DNA of 64,000 nt from Vreelandella massiliensis (GTDB lineage Bacteria; Pseudomonadota; Gammaproteobacteria; Pseudomonadales; Halomonadaceae), in contig NZ_LT699745.1 in NCBI RefSeq assembly GCF_900155385.1, positions 882,946 to 946,945 of the forward strand, read 5' to 3'. The translations under genes were made by a program, and so were the position numbers. Of this stretch, positions 53,907 to 63,051 are shown piece after piece (the stretch's first letter is position 1; each line of letters starts with the position of its first letter). The notes under the pieces were generated by a model, which worked only from the letters and a program-made list of their open reading frames with translations, did no database searches and was not told where the DNA came from.

Positions 53907-55741
53907 TCCGTTTCAATTCACTGGTCTTTAAACTACCTGCCCTGGTTCTAGTGACAGTGAGCGCCGCCTTGGCGCTAAGTGGCTACTTGATTGATCAGCG
54001 GCTGCTGAGCTACCACCGACAAACGGCCACGGCGTTGATGGAGGAGGGGGCGCAGCGTATTCAGGATATCATCTGGCAAACGGAATCCGAGCTTTTTGCC
54101 GAAGCGCAACGGCTTTTGCAGCACGAGCAGCTGCAGGCAACGCTTACCTTGATCAATGACTTTCAGGATAGCGAAGAGTACCAGCCTTTTGTGTTTGACC
54201 CCGAAAAACGCCTTGTGGCGGAGCAGCTGCTCAATACGGTACAAAACGGCACGTCATCGGCCGCCTTTCTGTTCGATAACCATAATGCGCTCGTTAGCTA
54301 CGCCCTCGTGGCACAAGGTCGAACGGAAGCGGGGTTTCTCAGCTATGTCGATGGCGCACCCAAATTACGGCACTACGCCTCAACCGGTGACGCCTCGCGC
54401 TTACACTACCCGGGTGATATTACCTCCTGGCGACCGCAAAATGTCTTGGGAGAGCGCTACCGCTTCGTCGGCGACCGACTTTTTCTGACCAAGTCGTACC
54501 GTAACTTCGAGTGGCAAAATAGCCTCGGAACACTCGTTATCGCGCGAGAGCTGTCGCAGGCCATGCTGCAGTCGGCACTTCCGAGTGGCGTGCATGCCTA
54601 CCTTTTTCATCCTCAGCAAAACGCCTTCATGGTGGAAGGCGAGAAGCGGCTTGTTACCCCGCGGGAGGCCTCATCGCAGTGGCAGCACGATGACGCCGGG
54701 TTCTGGCGCCCGTTTACGCCAGCCAGCCCTGAAGCCGATGGGTTCGAGGTCATGCTTCACTATCCGGCCGCGCAGTACCGTATCGAGCAGCGGGCCACGC
54801 GAGACGGGGTGATCGCCGCGGTCCTTATCACGGCGCTGCTTGTGCTGCCGATAAGCTTTTGGTTGGTGCGGCGCTTTATGGTGGTCCCTCTTGTGCAACT
54901 GATGCGCGGCGTCAATCGCATCAGTCGAGGTGACAAAGAGCCGATCGTGGTCGCTGCGCAAAACAGTGAGCTTGGCCAGCTGGCTAACGCGGTTAACGCC
55001 ATGTCGGACAAGCTGCAGCAGCGTGAGCAGCGAATTAGCCGCTATGCGAAGGAGATGGAGCGCTTGAGCCAGGTGATGGCGCACCACTTTCAAGAACCAT
55101 CGCGACGCCTTGTGCTCTTTTCACGCCAGCTGCAAAACGCTTCGTTGCCGCGTGAAGAGGACCGCCAAGCAGTGGTTTTTATTCGTGCGCAGGCCACGCG
55201 GTTAAGTGCCTTGGTGGATGGCGCCCGCCGTTACCTCGAAATATCCCGAACCTCGCCGCGCCTCGCACCGGTCGACCTTAATCAGGCACTGAAAGCGGTG
55301 TTGGCCGACCCGAAGATTCACGCGCAGATAACGCAGTGGCAAGCCGATATTCGTACCGCTGACCTTCCCGTCGTGCAGGCCGATTCAGCCCATATACACG
55401 CCTTATTCACTATTCTCGTGGATAACGCGCTGTGCTATCGTCATGCCGAGAGATTAATTATGCTTCGGCTTTGGTCTGAAGAGGATGCCGGGCAGTACCG
55501 GGTGTATGTGCAGGATAACGGGGTGGGTATTGCCCCCGAGCATCACCATCGAGTGTTCTCGCTGTTTGAGCGTTTGGTAACCGATAGTCAGGGGTATCCG
55601 GGCGTGGGCCTTGGGTTGTCCATGGCGCGCCAGATCATGCGCCAGCTAGGCGGTCGTATCGCGATTCATACCAGTAGCCCGGAGGGCACCACTTTTGTTC
55701 TGGTTTTTTACAAGGACATAAAAGATGAATCAAGCGCGTAA
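53903..55741 (+). CDS. Sensor histidine kinase with HAMP and HHFQEP-type H-box
   Basis: A 612-residue kinase starting at TTG 53903, with GGAG 8 nt upstream and overlap with the preceding stop. Membrane segments at about 10-30 and 303-324 enclose a large periplasmic sensor domain. A HAMP (about 325-375), a coiled linker and a phytochrome-type HisKA follow, with H-box MAHHFQEPSRR: phospho-acceptor His394 is followed by His395 where Asp or Glu is usual. The ATPase domain has LVDNALCYRH, DNGVGIAPE and GVGLGLSMA, so ATP binding looks intact. Translation continues into the receiver gene with a 17-nt overlap. Confidence 0.9.
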   Translation: MIRFNSLVFKLPALVLVTVSAALALSGYLIDQRLLSYHRQTATALMEEGAQRIQDIIWQTESELFAEAQRLLQHEQLQATLTLINDFQDSEEYQPFVFDPEKRLVAEQLLNTVQNGTSSAAFLFDNHNALVSYALVAQGRTEAGFLSYVDGAPKLRHYASTGDASRLHYPGDITSWRPQNVLGERYRFVGDRLFLTKSYRNFEWQNSLGTLVIARELSQAMLQSALPSGVHAYLFHPQQNAFMVEGEKRLVTPREASSQWQHDDAGFWRPFTPASPEADGFEVMLHYPAAQYRIEQRATRDGVIAAVLITALLVLPISFWLVRRFMVVPLVQLMRGVNRISRGDKEPIVVAAQNSELGQLANAVNAMSDKLQQREQRISRYAKEMERLSQVMAHHFQEPSRRLVLFSRQLQNASLPREEDRQAVVFIRAQATRLSALVDGARRYLEISRTSPRLAPVDLNQALKAVLADPKIHAQITQWQADIRTADLPVVQADSAHIHALFTILVDNALCYRHAERLIMLRLWSEEDAGQYRVYVQDNGVGIAPEHHHRVFSLFERLVTDSQGYPGVGLGLSMARQIMRQLGGRIAIHTSSPEGTTFVLVFYKDIKDESSA

Positions 55742-56153
55742 AGTGCTGCTAGTGGAGGATGATCAGGCCGATGCTTACATCACGCGGCGTATTTTTCAGG
55801 AGGTCGCCGCGGATATTCGTCTTGAGCATGCAGAGACGGGCGAAAGCGCGCTGGCATATTTGGAGGCGAACCAGCAGGCAGGCAAGGACGCTTTTCCCGC
55901 GCTTATCCTGCTGGACCTGAATATGCCCCGGATGGATGGCTTTACCTTTTTGCAGCATGCGAAACAGAGGCCGGAATTTAGCCCCATCCCCGTGGTGATT
56001 CTCACCACCTCGGTATCCCAGAGCGATATTGACCGGGCCTACGCACTAGGCGCTGCCGGTTACCTGGTGAAACCCACCGGTATCGATGAATTTAGCCAAC
56101 ACATTCAGCAGTTAACTGCGTATTGGTTTGGCTTGGTAAGGCGCCCCAGCTGA
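55725..56153 (+). CDS. Stand-alone receiver (Rcp1-like response regulator)
   Basis: A 142-residue CheY-like protein without output domain. The acidic pocket is in LLVEDDQAD, the phospho-acceptor is Asp64 in ILLDLNMPRMDG, and Lys116 is in GYLVKP. The pattern resembles Rcp1-type receivers that partner phytochrome-like kinases, which fits the HisKA type of the kinase before it. It overlaps that kinase by 17 nt. Confidence 0.92.
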   Translation: MNQARKVLLVEDDQADAYITRRIFQEVAADIRLEHAETGESALAYLEANQQAGKDAFPALILLDLNMPRMDGFTFLQHAKQRPEFSPIPVVILTTSVSQSDIDRAYALGAAGYLVKPTGIDEFSQHIQQLTAYWFGLVRRPS

Positions 56154-56181
56154 ATACAGGGATTTTTCGAAGGGTGTAACA

Positions 56182-57516
56182 ATGCAAACACTATCCGTGC
56201 TTCTGGTCGAGGACGAGCCGGGAGACGCTGAGCTTATACGCTACAGCCTGAAGTTCAGTGGCGGTCAGCACACCGTTGAGTGGGTTCAGAGCTTAGGAGA
56301 ACTACGGGCGCAGCTTGACACTGCTAAAGCACCGTTCGACGTTATTCTGCTCGATCTGAACCTGCCGGATGCCAGCGGACTTGAAACTGTCTCACGCTGC
56401 AAGGCGATGGCGCCTGATACTCCGGTTGTGGTGCTGACGGGCCACGATGATATGGACTTCTCGCTGAAAACACTGGAAGCCGGCGCGCAGGACTACCTGA
56501 TCAAAAACCGCCTAGAGGCGGATGCACTTTTGCGCGCGATGCGCTACGCCATGGAGCGTCATCAGCTGGAGCATCGCCTGCAGCAGTCGGAAGAGCTGAT
56601 GATGGCGGCGATAGAGGGCGGCGACCTGGGTGTCTGGGAGTGGAATCTCAAGACCAATGCCTGCCACAACAGCGAGCGTGTGCTCAAGACCTGTGGCTTT
56701 AGCACTGAGGACGGCGATCTGCCCGTCTCGGCGGACGAGTGGATGCAGCGCATTCACCCAGATGACATGGCTGCGTTCAACAAGGCGCTCAAGCAGCACC
56801 TTAGAGGGGAGACCAAACGCTACCAGAACGAGTTTCGCTTTCGGCACAAACAGGGGCACTGGATCTGGCTATTCGCCTCCGGTCATGTGGTGAGCTGGGA
56901 CCGGGAAGGTCATCCTGAGCGCATGGTGGGCATTCAGCAGGAGATTACCGAGCGCAAGGCCATGGAGCAGCAGCTGCGCGATTTGGCCATGCACGACCCG
57001 CTCACGGGGCTTTTGAATCGACGCAGCTTTATGAACGCCATGGACCGCGAGTATGGCCGCGTCAGGCGCCACAAGGGGTATCAGGCGGGGGTGCTGATGC
57101 TGGATATCGACCGCTTCAAGCACGTTAATGATACCTACGGCCACGCCGTGGGCGATGACATTCTCAAGGCATTTGCCCACGTGATTGCCGACCACCTGCG
57201 CGAAAACGACGTGTTTGGCCGCTTGGGCGGCGAAGAGTTTGCCATCCTGCTACCGGACACCGACCTAGACGGGAGTGGTTACGTGGCTGAAAAAGTGCGC
57301 ACCGCTATCGAGGCCATGCGCGTTGAAGGCGCCGGTCAAACAATCGCCATTACCACAAGCGTGGGGGTCGATCGGCTCTTGGCTGAGGATGAGCGCCCCG
57401 ACGGCGCGCTGGCGCGTGCCGATGCCGCGCTCTATCACGCCAAGCAAAATGGCCGCAACCGTGTCAGCCATTACGACAAGGACGTGAAAGCCGCCACCGG
57501 AACGTCGACGCCATAA
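56182..57516 (+). CDS. Receiver-PAS-GGDEF diguanylate cyclase
   Basis: A 444-residue response regulator whose output makes cyclic di-GMP. Receiver domain at 1-125 with phospho-acceptor Asp58 in ILLDLNLPDASG; PAS_3-type domain at about 137-260 (GVWEWNLKTN, WMQRIHPDDM, GHWIWLFASG); GGDEF domain at about 265-430. The active site is GGEEF (349-353), with the inhibitory I-site RxxD at Arg340-Asp343, so the cyclase is predicted active and feedback-controlled. It is the only recognisable output of the cluster. The next gene begins after its stop. Confidence 0.93.
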   Translation: MQTLSVLLVEDEPGDAELIRYSLKFSGGQHTVEWVQSLGELRAQLDTAKAPFDVILLDLNLPDASGLETVSRCKAMAPDTPVVVLTGHDDMDFSLKTLEAGAQDYLIKNRLEADALLRAMRYAMERHQLEHRLQQSEELMMAAIEGGDLGVWEWNLKTNACHNSERVLKTCGFSTEDGDLPVSADEWMQRIHPDDMAAFNKALKQHLRGETKRYQNEFRFRHKQGHWIWLFASGHVVSWDREGHPERMVGIQQEITERKAMEQQLRDLAMHDPLTGLLNRRSFMNAMDREYGRVRRHKGYQAGVLMLDIDRFKHVNDTYGHAVGDDILKAFAHVIADHLRENDVFGRLGGEEFAILLPDTDLDGSGYVAEKVRTAIEAMRVEGAGQTIAITTSVGVDRLLAEDERPDGALARADAALYHAKQNGRNRVSHYDKDVKAATGTSTP

Positions 57517-57536
57517 TGCCCGCCAAGGAGCCTATC

Positions 57537-60482
57537 ATGCTGTTGTGTACGCGCCGCACGGGGCCGAGCCGGTTGCTCCTGCTGGTCAGCCTTTGGCTAC
57601 TCAGTCTTTGGTTACCCTCCGCGTCGGCCCTGGCGACCCCAACCACGACGCTAGGGGTGTTTGCCTATCGCGACGCTGAAACGGTGCGTGAGCGGTTCGC
57701 TCCAGTGGTAGAGGCGATGCAGTGGGCCTTGCCCGGCCATCAAGTCGAGATGAGAGTGCTCTCGCTGGATGCCTTGGATGCGGCCATCGAGGCGTCAGAG
57801 ATCGACTTCATCCTGACCAACCCCCGTCACTTTCTCGCCGTTCGCCAGCGCCAAGCGGTCACCGGCGCACTGGCGTCGCTGCAAACGCAGTACAGCGGAC
57901 GCATGCTCAGCTCGCTCGCGGGGGTGATCCTCACTCGACCCGACGCTCATATCACCACGCTCGATGCCCTGGAGGGGCGACAGATCGGTGTGCCGGGCAA
58001 GCGCTTTTTAGGCGGCTTTCTGGCCCAGGCGTACGAAATCTACCGTCACGGTGAAAATCCGGAGCGCTTTGCCGAGTATATCGAACTCGGCTCCCACGAT
58101 GCGGTGATGGAAGCGCTGCTCGCCGGGGAGCTGGATGTGGGCTTTGTGCGCAGCGGCATCCTCGAAAGCTGGCGGCAACAGGGCAGGGTGGAGCGCGGCG
58201 GTTTAAAGGTTCTCTCTATTCAGAGCAACGAGCGCTTTCCCTTGGCCCACTCGACGCGACTTTACCCCGAGTGGGCGTTCGCCGCGATGATGGACGTACC
58301 CACGGAGGATGTGCGCCGAGTAACCCAGGCATTGCTGGGGCTTAAAAGCGAGCCGGTACGCTTTGACCCGCCGCACGACTATCTAAGCGTTGAAATGGCC
58401 GCGAGAGCCTTGGGGGTGGCGCCCTTTGAGCGTGAGTCGTTTTGGGAGCAGCTGCGCTACGAGTTTGGTCCTCTCTTATGGCTGGTGTTGGGCTTGGCGG
58501 CGGCGCTTTTAGCGGCAATGGCGACGCTGGCTTGGCTCTATTTTCGTCAGCGGCGCCTTTATAAGCGTGTCAAAGCGCTGTTTCATTACTCGCCGAGCCC
58601 CAAGTTGTTGCTACACCCCGAGGGCGGCACGCTGGTCATTGATGACGCCAACCAAGAGGCGGTGAACCTCTTTGGCATGGCGAGTCGAGAGAGGCTCGTG
58701 GGGCACTCTGTTATCGACCTTTCCCCCGCCACACAGCCCGACGGTGAGCCATCTCAAGTGAAGGTACGGGCACTCATGTCACCGTCCCATCCTGAGCGGC
58801 AGACCTTCCACTGGACGCACCTCACCGCGCAAGGCGAGACACTGCTCACCGAGGCCACGCTGATGCGCTTAAGCGATGTCGCCGCTTGGCGCAAAAAAGC
58901 GGTCTATATCGTGGCGCTGCGTGATATCACCCAGCAAGCGCGTTTTGAGGCGCAGCTGGTCGAGGAGCGCAACGCGCTGAAAAATATTCTCTGGGGCACC
59001 GCCGCGGGTACCTGGGAGTGGAACGTGCAGACCGGCGAAACACGCTTTAATGAGCGCTGGGCTGAGATGGTTGGGTACCGTTTGGAAGAGCTTGCGCCCA
59101 CCACCATCGACACTTGGATGACATTTTGCCACCCGGAAGACCTCAAACGCTCGGAGGCGATGCTCGCCGAGCACTTCGCCGGTAAGCGCGATGCCTATGA
59201 TATTGAAGCCCGCATGCGCCATCGAGAGGGACACTGGATATGGGTGCAGGATCGGGGGCGGGTCATCTCCCGCACCGAGGCGGGCGAGCCGCTATGGGTC
59301 GCGGGAACGCACACCGACATTACCGCACGCAAAGAGGCCGAGGCGCGCGTTAGCGCGATGGTGGCACAAATGCAAAAGCACGCGGCGCTGCTTCCCGGCA
59401 TGCTGTATCAATACTGGTATCACCCCGACGGACGTTCGGCCTTTCCCTACGCTAGCGAGGGCATCGAAGAGATTTACGGCCTAACGCCCGAGCAGGTCAG
59501 GGAGGACGCCAGCGCGGTTTATACTTTGATCGACCCCACCGATGTCGAAGCGGTGACACGCAGCATCGAGCGCTCCGCCGCCACGCTCTCGCCTTGGCGG
59601 GCGACCTATCGCGTTAATCACCCCGCCGGGTACCAGCTCTGGGTCGAGGGCATCGCCACGCCGGAGCGCTTGGAGGATGGCAGCACCATGTGGCACGGCT
59701 ACCTGCGCGATGTCACCGACGAGCACACCACACAGCTACAGCTAGAGCAGTATCGTGAATCGCTGGAGCGCTCCAACCAGGAGCTTGAGCACTTCGCCTA
59801 CGCCGCGTCGCACGATCTGCGCCAGCCGCTGCGTATGGTGACAAGCTACGCGCAGCTGCTTGAGCGGCACCTGAGCGGCCAGCTCGATGATGATGGCAAG
59901 ACCATGCTGCACTACATGCGCGATGGTGCCCAGCGCATGGATAGCATGCTGCTGTCGCTTTTGGATTACTCGCGGGTGGGCCGCAAAGGGCAGCCGATGC
60001 AGGCCATGAAGCTAAAAGACGCCCTTGATGAAGCCTTGCACTTCTTGACGCCGACCATTCAGGAGGCGGACGCCACCATCACGGTGGAGGGGGAGTGGCC
60101 ACAAGTCTTTGCCAGCCCCGATGAAATGATGCGCTTGTTCCAGAACCTGCTCAGCAATGCGGTGAAATACCGCAGCCCAGACAAAGCCACAGCGGTGAAT
60201 ATCCGCATCGAGCCAGCGCCCAGCCAGGCGCACTGGCAAGTCAGCGTGTGCGATAACGGCATCGGCATTGCGCCTGAACAGATCGATCGCTTGTTCAAGG
60301 TTTTTCAGCGCCTGCATACCCGTGAACAGTACGAGGGGAGCGGTGTGGGACTGGCCGTTTGTCGCAAGATTGTTGAGCGCCATGGCGGGCGCATCTGGAT
60401 CGAGTCCGAAGGCGAGGGCAAAGGAAGCTGCTTTGTGTTCACGCTGCCCATGACACCCACCGCCGAGGAAGCAACCCCATAA
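57537..60482 (+). CDS. Sensor histidine kinase with PhnD-like periplasmic domain and three PAS domains
   Basis: A 981-residue kinase; ATG 57537 has AAGGAG 6 nt upstream, better than the ATG at 57516. Signal peptide about 1-28; a PhnD-like (phosphonate/phosphate-binding fold) domain about 30-290, as in the tetrathionate sensor TtrS; membrane segment about 312-335; three PAS domains about 345-470, 480-605 and 610-740; a canonical HisKA with YAASHDLRQPLRM (His759) and an ATPase domain with LLSNAVKYRS, DNGIGIAPE and GSGVGLAVC. The stop overlaps the next start (TAATG). The ligand is unknown. Confidence 0.92.
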   Translation: MLLCTRRTGPSRLLLLVSLWLLSLWLPSASALATPTTTLGVFAYRDAETVRERFAPVVEAMQWALPGHQVEMRVLSLDALDAAIEASEIDFILTNPRHFLAVRQRQAVTGALASLQTQYSGRMLSSLAGVILTRPDAHITTLDALEGRQIGVPGKRFLGGFLAQAYEIYRHGENPERFAEYIELGSHDAVMEALLAGELDVGFVRSGILESWRQQGRVERGGLKVLSIQSNERFPLAHSTRLYPEWAFAAMMDVPTEDVRRVTQALLGLKSEPVRFDPPHDYLSVEMAARALGVAPFERESFWEQLRYEFGPLLWLVLGLAAALLAAMATLAWLYFRQRRLYKRVKALFHYSPSPKLLLHPEGGTLVIDDANQEAVNLFGMASRERLVGHSVIDLSPATQPDGEPSQVKVRALMSPSHPERQTFHWTHLTAQGETLLTEATLMRLSDVAAWRKKAVYIVALRDITQQARFEAQLVEERNALKNILWGTAAGTWEWNVQTGETRFNERWAEMVGYRLEELAPTTIDTWMTFCHPEDLKRSEAMLAEHFAGKRDAYDIEARMRHREGHWIWVQDRGRVISRTEAGEPLWVAGTHTDITARKEAEARVSAMVAQMQKHAALLPGMLYQYWYHPDGRSAFPYASEGIEEIYGLTPEQVREDASAVYTLIDPTDVEAVTRSIERSAATLSPWRATYRVNHPAGYQLWVEGIATPERLEDGSTMWHGYLRDVTDEHTTQLQLEQYRESLERSNQELEHFAYAASHDLRQPLRMVTSYAQLLERHLSGQLDDDGKTMLHYMRDGAQRMDSMLLSLLDYSRVGRKGQPMQAMKLKDALDEALHFLTPTIQEADATITVEGEWPQVFASPDEMMRLFQNLLSNAVKYRSPDKATAVNIRIEPAPSQAHWQVSVCDNGIGIAPEQIDRLFKVFQRLHTREQYEGSGVGLAVCRKIVERHGGRIWIESEGEGKGSCFVFTLPMTPTAEEATP

Positions 60483-61789
60483 TGCATCGCCGAATTCGTC
60501 TGCGGCCACTGTTGGCCGGTTGCGTACTTATGCTGATTCCCCTATGCAGCTGGGCGATGCCGGATTTCGAGACATTTTTTACCCATCACTCGACGCCAAT
60601 GTGGATGGTTTCGGTGGATAGCGGCGAGATATTGCGCGCCAACCTAGCCGCCCATGAGTTCTACGGTTTCGATAACCTGGAAGGCATGAAGGTTGCGCAC
60701 ATCAATATGCATACCTCCGAACAGGTCGAGCAGGAAATCCAGCAAGCGGCACAAGCCGAGCGCAACCATCTTTATTTTCGTCACCGCCTGGCTAACGGCG
60801 AAGTCAAAGTCATGGGGGTTTATACTGACCGGTTCGAGGTGGATGGGCGAGCGGTATTGATCTCGTCGCTGTACGACACCAGCAACTTCGAAAGCAGTGC
60901 CGAACGCCACTATATCGAGCGTGTCGAAGAGCAGGTTGATCTACAGACCCAGCAGCTTCAAGCTGCCAGAGCGAGAGCCGACAGGTTAGCGATCGGCGCC
61001 TCGTTGCTGCAGTTCGGGGTGATTACTGTATTGATCGTGATTTTGCTGCGCCTGCGCCGCTCGCAGCGAGAAAACCGCCGGCTGATTGATGAACTGTCGT
61101 TTCGCAACAAAGAGCTTGAGCGCCTAAGCCATGTGATGGCGCACCATTTCCAGGAGCCCGCGCGGCGCTTGGTGAGCTTCGCCCAGCAGCTAACGCGCCG
61201 GCTAAGTGATAGCGAGGATGAAACCATCCACATAGCGGTCGGCTTTATCCAAACCCAGGCCAAACGCTTGAGCGACCTTGTCAGCGACGTGCAGCGTTAC
61301 CTGGGGCTGGACAGTATTCCCCCCGCACCGGAAAACCTTGACCCGCAGGCTATCCTCGAAAGTGTGTATCAAAGCGACGCGCTACTGCGGGAGGCGCGCA
61401 CAGCGGATGCGCTCGAAATCCCCAAGCCACTGCCGAAGGTGTATGTCGACGCCAAGCAACTCACGCTGATTTTCCGGGTGCTACTGAGCAATGCCTGGCG
61501 CTATCGCCATCCTGAAAGAGCGCTTCGCATCCGCGTGACGGGGCAACGCTGCAATGAACGCGTCGAGTTGTGCGTGGAAGATAATGGCAGCGGTATCGCG
61601 CCTGAGTATCGCCAGCAAGTCTTGGATATGTTTGCCCGGCTGGTTCCCAATACACAGGCGTATCCCGGCACTGGTATGGGCCTTGCCTTGATCGTCAAAG
61701 CCCTTCGCAGCGTTAACGGCCAGGTCAAGGTAGAGGATGGCCTTGAGGGGGGCACCGCCATTGTATTCGACTTACCCGCAGCGAGGTGA
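60482..61789 (+). CDS. Sensor histidine kinase with extracytoplasmic PAS and HHFQEP-type H-box
   Basis: A 435-residue kinase. An N-terminal hydrophobic segment (about 8-26) ending in SWA looks like a signal peptide or anchor. A PAS-like domain (about 28-135: MWMVSVDSGEILRANLAA, YGFDNLEGM) lies before a membrane segment at about 172-190, so it should face the periplasm. The H-box is VMAHHFQEPARRL with His221 followed by His222, the same variant as the kinase at 53903. The ATPase domain keeps LLSNAWRYRH, DNGSGIAPE and GTGMGLALI. Its start overlaps the previous stop. Confidence 0.9.
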   Translation: MHRRIRLRPLLAGCVLMLIPLCSWAMPDFETFFTHHSTPMWMVSVDSGEILRANLAAHEFYGFDNLEGMKVAHINMHTSEQVEQEIQQAAQAERNHLYFRHRLANGEVKVMGVYTDRFEVDGRAVLISSLYDTSNFESSAERHYIERVEEQVDLQTQQLQAARARADRLAIGASLLQFGVITVLIVILLRLRRSQRENRRLIDELSFRNKELERLSHVMAHHFQEPARRLVSFAQQLTRRLSDSEDETIHIAVGFIQTQAKRLSDLVSDVQRYLGLDSIPPAPENLDPQAILESVYQSDALLREARTADALEIPKPLPKVYVDAKQLTLIFRVLLSNAWRYRHPERALRIRVTGQRCNERVELCVEDNGSGIAPEYRQQVLDMFARLVPNTQAYPGTGMGLALIVKALRSVNGQVKVEDGLEGGTAIVFDLPAAR

Positions 61790-61792
61790 GGT

Positions 61793-62233
61793 ATGCCAGA
61801 ACCCCAAAATCTGTTTAACGTGTTACTCGTGGAGGATGAACCGGCCGATGTCCATTTGACCAAAATGGCGTTTAAGGAGGGTCGCTTGCTGGTCAACGTG
61901 CACAGCGTGGGCGATGGCGTCGAAGCGCTGGCGTACCTGCAGCGTGAAGGCGAGTACCGCGACGCCCCGAAACCAGAGCTTATTCTGCTCGATCTGAACA
62001 TGCCGCGGATGGGGGGGAAGGCGTTTCTTGAGCATTTCAAGAAGCTCGAAAAGCTAAGCCGCATCCCCGTGGTGGTGTTAACCACCTCCGAGGCCGAGCG
62101 AGATATCCTGGAGTCCTACGACCTCGGGGCTTCGGGGTTTATCGTCAAGCCGGTGGATGTGGATCAGTTCATCGCCGCTATCAACACACTGGGCGATTAC
62201 TGGCTAGCGCTGGTCAAGCAGCCGCGCACGTAA
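61793..62233 (+). CDS. Stand-alone receiver (Rcp1-like response regulator)
   Basis: A 146-residue CheY-like protein, a paralogue of the one at 55725. Asp67 in ILLDLNMPRMGG is the phospho-acceptor, and a Lys in GFIVKPVDV completes the site. No output domain follows. GAGGTGAGG lies before the ATG, 4 nt after the kinase stop. It ends the cluster, 32 nt from the convergent tatC; I see no hairpin terminator between them. Confidence 0.92.
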   Translation: MPEPQNLFNVLLVEDEPADVHLTKMAFKEGRLLVNVHSVGDGVEALAYLQREGEYRDAPKPELILLDLNMPRMGGKAFLEHFKKLEKLSRIPVVVLTTSEAERDILESYDLGASGFIVKPVDVDQFIAAINTLGDYWLALVKQPRT

Positions 62234-62265
62234 AGGCCGCTACTTGCCAGCACGAAAAAGTGGGC

Positions 62266-63051
62266 TTAGTTACTGCCTTCTGAGGCGTCCTCCGCCTCTT
62301 GGCGTTTTTTCCTGCGGACTAAGCGCCCAAACAGTAGGCCGACTTCGTACAGCAGGTACATTGGCACGGCGAGCAGGCTTTGCGACACCACATCGGGCGG
62401 GGTGAGGAGCATACCGATCACAAAGCACGCCAAGACGATGTAAGGGCGCTTTTTCGACAGGCTCTCGACGGTGGTGGCGCCGGACAGGATCAGCAAGAAA
62501 GTGGCGATGGGGATTTCAAAGGCGATACCAAAGGCAAAAAAGAGCTTCAGCACGAAGTTCAAGTACTGGTTGATATCGGTCATGACCGTGATGTTTTCCG
62601 GCCCGGTCTGGGTGAAAAACGCAAACAAGAGCGGGAACACCACATAGTAGGCAAAGGCGGCACCGGCATAAAAAAGCCCCACGCTTGAGGCCAGAATGGG
62701 TATCGCCAGGGCTTTTTCGTTGTCGTAAAGCCCAGGGGCCACAAACGCCCACGCCTGATGGAGAATAAACGGCACCGAAATAAACACGGCCACCACCAGC
62801 GTCAGCTTAAAGGGCGCGAGAAAAGGCGAGGCCACCTCGGTGGCGATCATCTGCGAGCCTTCCGGCAGCAGCGCCATAAGCGGCTGGGCGACAAAGGTGT
62901 AGATATCGTTGGCAAACGCGTAGAGACCGAGAAAAATGACCAGCACCACGATCACCGCGCGCATCAACCGCGAGCGCAGCTCAATCAAGTGCTCGATTAA
63001 CGGGGCTTGGGCCTGCTGAGGGTTCTGCTCCGAGGAGTCGCCGTTGCTCAT
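62266..63051 (-). CDS. tatC: Twin-arginine translocase subunit TatC
   Basis: A 261-residue six-helix inner-membrane protein that recognises twin-arginine signal peptides. Conserved elements are LIEHLIELRSRLMR at the N-terminus and YFVVFPLLFAFF-type and FGIAFEIPIATFLL segments. The start overlaps the tatB stop (ATGA). The C-terminal tail is Lys/Arg/Glu-rich and cytoplasmic. Confidence 0.96.
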   Translation of the reverse strand: MSNGDSSEQNPQQAQAPLIEHLIELRSRLMRAVIVVLVIFLGLYAFANDIYTFVAQPLMALLPEGSQMIATEVASPFLAPFKLTLVVAVFISVPFILHQAWAFVAPGLYDNEKALAIPILASSVGLFYAGAAFAYYVVFPLLFAFFTQTGPENITVMTDINQYLNFVLKLFFAFGIAFEIPIATFLLILSGATTVESLSKKRPYIVLACFVIGMLLTPPDVVSQSLLAVPMYLLYEVGLLFGRLVRRKKRQEAEDASEGSN

